Below are positions 6,033 to 8,375 of a stretch of DNA of 8,375 bases, in pieces. The stretch covers positions 1 through 8,375 of the forward strand of contig NZ_JAIFKJ010000647.1 of NCBI RefSeq assembly GCF_019695415.1, in the 5' to 3' direction. Source of the DNA: Thiohalocapsa sp. (lineage in GTDB: Bacteria; Pseudomonadota; Gammaproteobacteria; Chromatiales; Chromatiaceae). A program made the translations under genes and the position numbers. Every line of letters starts with the position of its first letter. Positions within the stretch are counted from its first letter, which is position 1. The notes under the pieces were generated by a model, which had not been told where the DNA came from, made no database searches, and saw only the letters and a program-made list of their open reading frames with translations.

Positions 6033-6614
6033 TCAGCCCGCGAAGTTGGCGCTGACGAAGTCCCAGTTCACCTTGTCCCAGATGGCATCCAGGTACTTGG
6101 GTCGGGCGTTGCGGTAGTCGATGTAATAGGCGTGCTCCCAAACGTCGACGGTCAGGAGCGGCGTCAGGCCCTCGGTCATCGGGTTGCCGGCGTTGGAGGT
6201 GTTGTGGATGTCCACGCCGCCGTCGGCAGTCTTCACCAGCCAGGTCCAGCCGGAGCCGAAGTTTGTGGCGGCAGACTGGTTGAAGGCCTTTTTGAACTCG
6301 TCGAAGGAGCCCCACTTGGCTTTGATGGCGTCACCCAGGGTGCCAGCGGGCTCGCCGCCGCCGTTGGGGCTGAGGCAATTCCAGTAGAAGGTGTGGTTCC
6401 AGACTTGGGCCGCGTTGTTGAACACACCGCCGGAGGCGTTCTTGACGATGTCCTCCAGGGACATGCTTTCGAACTCGGTGCCCGGAATCAGGTTGTTCAG
6501 GTTGTTGACGTAGGTCTGGTGGTGCTTGCCATAGTGGTACTCGAGGGTCTCCGCGGAGATCACGGGCTCGAGGGCATTCTTCTCGTACGGCAGGGCGGGG
6601 AGCTCATGGGCCAT
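6033..6614 (-). CDS. sodB: Iron superoxide dismutase SodB
   Basis: This 193-residue cytoplasmic enzyme turns superoxide into oxygen and hydrogen peroxide; E. coli SodB has the same length. Metal ligands are His27, His74, Asp157 and His161, the last two in DVWEHAYY (157-164). Tyr35 is the active-site gateway residue. The segment FNNAAQVWNHTFYW (65-78) has Gln70 in the place of the iron-type enzyme's Gln69, which points to iron rather than manganese. GSGWTWL (120-126) also fits. There is no signal peptide. A longer frame runs upstream to 6698, but AGGAGG (complement of 6621-6626) stands 6 bases before the ATG at 6612-6614, and the sequence before it does not look like protein. The gene is monocistronic, convergent with sugE and divergent from the hydantoinase gene. 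A candidate promoter lies at 6683-6711. Confidence 0.98.
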   Translation of the reverse strand: MAHELPALPYEKNALEPVISAETLEYHYGKHHQTYVNNLNNLIPGTEFESMSLEDIVKNASGGVFNNAAQVWNHTFYWNCLSPNGGGEPAGTLGDAIKAKWGSFDEFKKAFNQSAATNFGSGWTWLVKTADGGVDIHNTSNAGNPMTEGLTPLLTVDVWEHAYYIDYRNARPKYLDAIWDKVNWDFVSANFAG

Positions 6615-6620
6615 GGTTCG

Positions 6621-6626
6621 CCTCCT
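6621..6626 (-). promoter_or_regulatory. Strong ribosome binding site that fixes the sodB start
   Basis: The minus strand reads AGGAGG, 6 bases before the ATG at 6614. It is the best Shine-Dalgarno in the window and rules out the upstream in-frame ATG at 6698. Confidence 0.85.
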
Positions 6627-6682
6627 GGTTGACGTGTTGTTGAGATATCGGCGGCTGTGCCGGTGGTTTCGCTCGTTGCGGC

Positions 6683-6711
6683 AATCTTGTGCCCGCAATG
6701 GGGTATCTCAA
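6683..6711 (-). promoter_or_regulatory. Candidate sodB promoter
   Basis: On the minus strand TTGAGA (complement of 6706-6711; 5 of 6 to the -35 consensus) and AAGATT (complement of 6683-6688; 3 of 6) are spaced by 17 bases. The -10 box is poor, so an activator may be needed or the call may be wrong. The -35 box lies inside one arm of an inverted repeat, TATCTCAA (6704-6711), matched by TTGAGATA at 6640-6647. Confidence 0.3.
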
Positions 6712-6789
6712 GACGACAACGAGCTGGCGATGCTCGGGCCTGAGCAGCTTTGCCGCGGGGCGGGCGGCGTGTGACGATAACTATCCATC

Positions 6790-6808
6790 CAAAACCATTG
6801 CCGTTTTG
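6790..6808. promoter_or_regulatory. Operator-like inverted repeat upstream of the hydantoinase gene
   Basis: CAAAAC (6790-6795) and GTTTTG (6803-6808) form a perfect 6-base inverted repeat with a 7-base spacer, ending 28 bases before the ATG at 6837. The AT-rich arms stand out from the GC-rich surroundings. Size and symmetry suit a dimeric transcription factor site. No convincing -35/-10 pair for the gene was found nearby. Confidence 0.35.
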
Positions 6809-6824
6809 CCTGCTGCCCGCAGGC
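6808..6824 (+). other. Hairpin just upstream of the hydantoinase start codon
   Basis: GCCTGC (6808-6813) and GCAGGC (6819-6824) form a perfect 6-bp stem with a 5-base loop, ending 12 bases before the ATG. The only Shine-Dalgarno-like bases, CAGG (6820-6823), lie in its right arm. If transcribed, the hairpin could limit ribosome access. It overlaps the last base of the CAAAAC/GTTTTG repeat. Confidence 0.3.
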
Positions 6825-6836
6825 CATCTTGCCGCC

Positions 6837-8375
6837 ATGAACGCCATCCAGCTTAGCCTGTTCGTGAGCCGCCTCAGCGCCGTCTGTGACGAGATGGCGG
6901 CGGTGCTGCGCAATGCGGCACTATCGCCGAATATCCGCGACCGCCTGGACTTCTCCTGCGCCGTGTTCGACGCGGAGGGTGCCCTCTGTGCCCAAGCGGC
7001 GCACATCCCGGTGCATCTGGGCAGCATGGCCCATGCCATGGCGGACCTGGTGGTCCGTTTCGACTGGTCCGACGGCGACATGGTGATCGTCAATGACCCT
7101 TTCCTCGGCGGTACGCATCTGCCGGATGTCACCCTGATTGCGCCGGTATTTGCAGATGCTGGCCCAGGACGCCCGCAGCTCGCCGGATTCGTTGCCAACC
7201 GCGCGCACCATGCCGACATCGGTGCCAGCACACCTGGTTCCATGCCTATCTCAGAGCGCTTGGACGAGGAGGGCGTCGTCATCCCGCCTCGCCTGCTGGT
7301 TCGCGCCGGCCGCCTCGATGAGGCGGCTCTGGCGGAGATCACTGACGCCACGCGCAGCCCCGGCCACGCTCGCGGCGACTTCTTCGCGCAGATGGCGGCC
7401 AACCGTGCCGGCTCCGCGCGGGTGGCGGCGCTCATCGCCCACGGCGGCCTGGAAGCCTTCGGCAATGGGCTGCGCGCCATGAACGACTACGGCGAGCGCT
7501 TGGCCCGGGCTGCCGTTGGCGCCATTCCGGACGGTTGCTACCGCTTCGAAGACGTCTTGGACGACGATGGCCGCGGGAACAAAGATATCCCCATCCGGCT
7601 GGCTCTCGCCGTGGATGGCGACAGCGCCCATTGCGACTTCACCGGGACCGCCCCGCAGGTGGCGGGCAATGTCAACTGCCCGCTGGCGGTGGCCGCTGCA
7701 GCCGTCTTCTACTGCTTCCGCTGCCTGATGCCGCCGGAGACGCCCGCCTGCGCCGGGGCGCTGCGCCCGCTCGCCCTGGATGCGCCCGAAGGGTGCCTGC
7801 TCAACGCCCGCCGACCGGCGGCGGTGGCGGCGGGCAATGTGGAGACGAGCACCCGCATCGTCGATGTGCTGTTGGGGGCGCTGGCCCAGGCCGAGAACGA
7901 CCATTGGCACGGCCACATTCCAGCGGCGAGCCACGGCAGTATGAATAACCTTGCCATCGGTGGCGTACGCGACGGTACCGCCTGGGACTACTACGAGACC
8001 ATCGGCGGCGGCATGGGTGCCGGTGCCGCAGGCGGCGGTCTGAGCGGCGTGCAGACGCACATGACCAACACGCTCAATACGCCGATCGAGGTCATCGAGT
8101 CCCGCTTTCCGCTGCGGGTCACCCGCTATGCTGTTCGGCGCGGCTCCGGCGGCGCGGGTGCGAGACCCGGCGGTGACGGACTGATCCGGGAGCTTCAGTG
8201 CCTCGCGCCGGCGCAGGCGACGCTCATCGGCGAGCGCCGCCGGCATGCCGCATGGGGCATCCAGGGCGGCGAGGCCGGCAAGCCCGGCGGCCAGTGGCCG
8301 ACAGACCGCACATTGCCAGGAAAGGTGGCCTTGGGCCGGGCACACGGGGCCCGGCGGGGCACCAAGAGCCCGGGG
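6837..8375 (+). CDS. hyuB: Hydantoinase B / oxoprolinase family protein (3' end cut by window edge)
   Basis: The frame is open for 513 codons from ATG 6837 to the window end, with no frameshift. The family (HyuB, N-methylhydantoinase B) covers the beta subunits of ATP-dependent hydantoinases, the C-terminal part of 5-oxoprolinase and related ketone carboxylases; the substrate cannot be told from sequence. Family-like blocks in order: SPNIRDRLDFSCAVFD (30-45), HIPVHLGSM (56-64), NDPFLGGTHLPD (86-97), RAHHADIG (122-129), with His and Asp likely to bind metal, DFTGTAPQVAGNVN (267-280), AGNVETSTRI (332-341), ETIGGGMGAG (387-396) and HMTNTLNTPIEVIES (408-422). The last residues LPGKVALG...SPG resemble the normal C-terminal end of the family, so probably fewer than about 20 codons are missing. 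The usual partner HyuA is absent upstream, where sodB lies divergently, so it must be downstream, elsewhere or lacking. The Shine-Dalgarno is weak and may be held in a hairpin. Confidence 0.93.
   Translation, partial: MNAIQLSLFVSRLSAVCDEMAAVLRNAALSPNIRDRLDFSCAVFDAEGALCAQAAHIPVHLGSMAHAMADLVVRFDWSDGDMVIVNDPFLGGTHLPDVTLIAPVFADAGPGRPQLAGFVANRAHHADIGASTPGSMPISERLDEEGVVIPPRLLVRAGRLDEAALAEITDATRSPGHARGDFFAQMAANRAGSARVAALIAHGGLEAFGNGLRAMNDYGERLARAAVGAIPDGCYRFEDVLDDDGRGNKDIPIRLALAVDGDSAHCDFTGTAPQVAGNVNCPLAVAAAAVFYCFRCLMPPETPACAGALRPLALDAPEGCLLNARRPAAVAAGNVETSTRIVDVLLGALAQAENDHWHGHIPAASHGSMNNLAIGGVRDGTAWDYYETIGGGMGAGAAGGGLSGVQTHMTNTLNTPIEVIESRFPLRVTRYAVRRGSGGAGARPGGDGLIRELQCLAPAQATLIGERRRHAAWGIQGGEAGKPGGQWPTDRTLPGKVALGRAHGARRGTKSPG

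Noticed and set aside
7251..8345. Minus-strand open frame of 364 codons opposite hyuB
   Set aside because: It mirrors the GC-rich codons of a clear hydantoinase B gene and has no recognisable domain. The same holds for the 306-codon minus frame at 6560-7480.

Overview
The window is GC-rich bacterial chromosome, most likely from a gammaproteobacterium. Four things suggest this: UvrA and HtpX closely resemble the enterobacterial proteins, tRNA-Ala(GGC) is followed by tRNA-Glu(UUC), the superoxide dismutase is an iron-type SodB, and there is a PrsT-like TPR protein of a kind found in exopolysaccharide/PEP-CTERM-producing Gammaproteobacteria and Betaproteobacteria. No mobile element, CRISPR array or phage gene is visible. 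Coding density and codon style look uniform, so this reads as ordinary core genome with some accessory genes.

Left part (1-4359, all on the minus strand). Going downstream from right to left, it holds htpX (membrane zinc protease of envelope quality control), a 930-residue exported TPR protein, and the first 126 codons of uvrA (nucleotide excision repair). The TPR gene has its own sigma70-like promoter with an operator-like palindrome over the -35 box. uvrA follows it after 70 bases with no visible promoter or LexA box.

Middle (4360-4890). A stable-RNA unit on the plus strand has a strong promoter with a GC-rich discriminator, then tRNA-Ala(GGC), a very strong intrinsic-terminator-like hairpin, tRNA-Glu(UUC) and a second terminator. 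The first hairpin leaves almost no room for a separate tRNA-Glu promoter.

Right part (4891-8375). An exported SYLF/Ysc84-type protein (minus) is divergent from a four-helix SMR exporter of the SugE/Gdx type (plus). That exporter converges on sodB (minus) across a perfectly palindromic bidirectional terminator. sodB is divergent from a hydantoinase B/oxoprolinase-family gene (plus), which runs off the right edge probably only a few codons before its end. The minus-strand open frames opposite this gene are shadows.

The genes do not form one pathway. Loose themes are envelope maintenance (HtpX, SYLF protein, TPR protein), stress and repair (UvrA, SodB), small-cation export (SMR) and amide/hydantoin metabolism (HyuB). 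I found no clear new multi-gene system. The points most worth a second look are the non-lipoprotein, stand-alone PrsT-like protein with its candidate operator, the terminator between the two tRNAs, and the palindromes in front of the hydantoinase gene.
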